Made by a program: the position numbers and the translations under genes. Shown here one piece after another: positions 63,698 to 64,000 of a stretch of 64,000 bases of DNA (positions are counted from its first letter, which is position 1; each line of letters opens with the position of its first letter). The DNA comes from Candidatus Saccharimonadota bacterium. GTDB taxonomy: Bacteria; Patescibacteriota; Saccharimonadia; Saccharimonadales; UBA4665. Under the pieces are notes generated by a model that searched no databases, was not told the DNA's origin, and saw nothing but the letters and a program-made list of their open reading frames with translations. The stretch covers positions 26,697 through 90,696 of the forward strand of contig DAIDIO010000003.1 in assembly GCA_027459325.1 (NCBI GenBank). Reading direction: 5' to 3'.

Positions 63698-64000
63698 ATG
63701 ATGATAGACATTGATTTTATATCAGGTAGTAATAGTAACCCTAATAGCACTAGCAGCTATGATGCTATCGTTATTAGATTTAAAGGCGAGACAGACACTC
63801 AGCAAAAGATAGTGGTCATTGATGGAGGCTACTCCAACGTGGGTAACGACGTGGTCAACTTCATAAATGAACGTTATGGTGCAGAAAAGATAGACCTAAT
63901 GATATCTACTCATCCCGACAATAACCATTTAAACGGCCTTCTAACCATAATCCAGCAGATGCCTGTGGACGAGCTATTTATTCATCAACCCAGGCTATAT
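63698..64000 (+). CDS. MBL-fold (ComEC-like) metallohydrolase, N-terminal part, cut by the window end
   Basis: 101 codons are open from the ATG at 63698 (a second ATG follows; AAAGGA lies just upstream) to the last base. The segment KIVVIDGGYSNVGNDVVNFI followed by LMISTHPDNNHLNGLL matches the metallo-beta-lactamase fold of ComEC/Rec2-like hydrolases, usually SHxDxDHxxGL. Here H72, D74 and H77 are kept, but the Asp before the second His is Asn76. It may bind metal poorly or be a divergent branch. It lies downstream of the Mrr-like nuclease. Confidence 0.8.
   Translation, partial: MMIDIDFISGSNSNPNSTSSYDAIVIRFKGETDTQQKIVVIDGGYSNVGNDVVNFINERYGAEKIDLMISTHPDNNHLNGLLTIIQQMPVDELFIHQPRLY

Noticed and set aside
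1..64000. CRISPR arrays, insertion sequences, prophage genes, rRNA
   Set aside because: No regularly spaced repeats, transposase, integrase or phage structural motifs, or rRNA segments were seen on either strand.

Overview
The window looks like a chromosomal segment from a Patescibacteria (CPR) bacterium, most likely Saccharibacteria (TM7). Evidence: the ribosomal superoperon lacks rpmD (L30), with rpsE running straight into rplO; adk and map are missing between secY and infA; several zinc-ribbon proteins lack their cysteines; and TGA acts as a stop codon (for example GT4/GH57 ATGA overlap at 14638-14641), which argues against the code-25 lineages Gracilibacteria and Absconditabacteria. The lineage assignment is inference. 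No IS element, CRISPR array or rRNA gene was seen.

Layout. 1-540: a consensus promoter, a structured leader or small RNA ending in a terminator, and a small acidic ORF. 536-3554: thymidylate module, dCTP deaminase plus a thymidylate kinase fused to a tandem ThyX-like region. 3748-5472: MprF-like membrane protein. 5498-8968: secE-nusG-rplK-rplA with two unknown genes inserted. 9098-13062: GT2 glycosyltransferase, orphan PAS histidine kinase, YgjP-like metalloprotein and P-loop kinase. 13172-17799: tRNA-Trp and an alpha-glucan operon (GT4, GH57, GH15). 17796-18976: L33, tRNA-Thr(UGU), an HNH endonuclease, tRNA-Thr(GGU), tRNA-Tyr. 19240-23414: ITPA-type NTPase; trpS, RluD-like, delta-prime-like and TPR genes.

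23608-39994 is one long minus-strand block combining the S10, spc and alpha operons, followed by rplM and rpsI. Internal promoters lie before rpsJ, rplC and infA. Single unknown genes are inserted after rplB, rpsH and secY. 40213-46810: DMT transporter, an unknown gene with an apparently leaderless promoter, tuf, and the str operon (rpsL-rpsG-unknown-fusA-unknown). 47065-54451: rpoB-rpoC behind a consensus promoter. 54714-59616: hisS, YdjM-like protein, tig, an unknown gene, clpP under a perfect CIRCE operator, and a Nudix hydrolase. 59705-64000 is accessory: a membrane-anchored F5/8C-GH16 protein, two small membrane proteins, an XRE regulator, an Mrr-like nuclease and the start of an MBL-fold gene cut by the window edge.

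Three themes recur. Unknown small genes sit singly inside nearly every core translation operon. Several well-formed sigma70-type promoters place the predicted transcription start at or next to the ATG, suggesting leaderless mRNAs. Zinc-binding cysteines are missing from RpoC (both sites), S4, S14, L33 and L36. All functional calls rest on reading motifs by eye; no database search was run.
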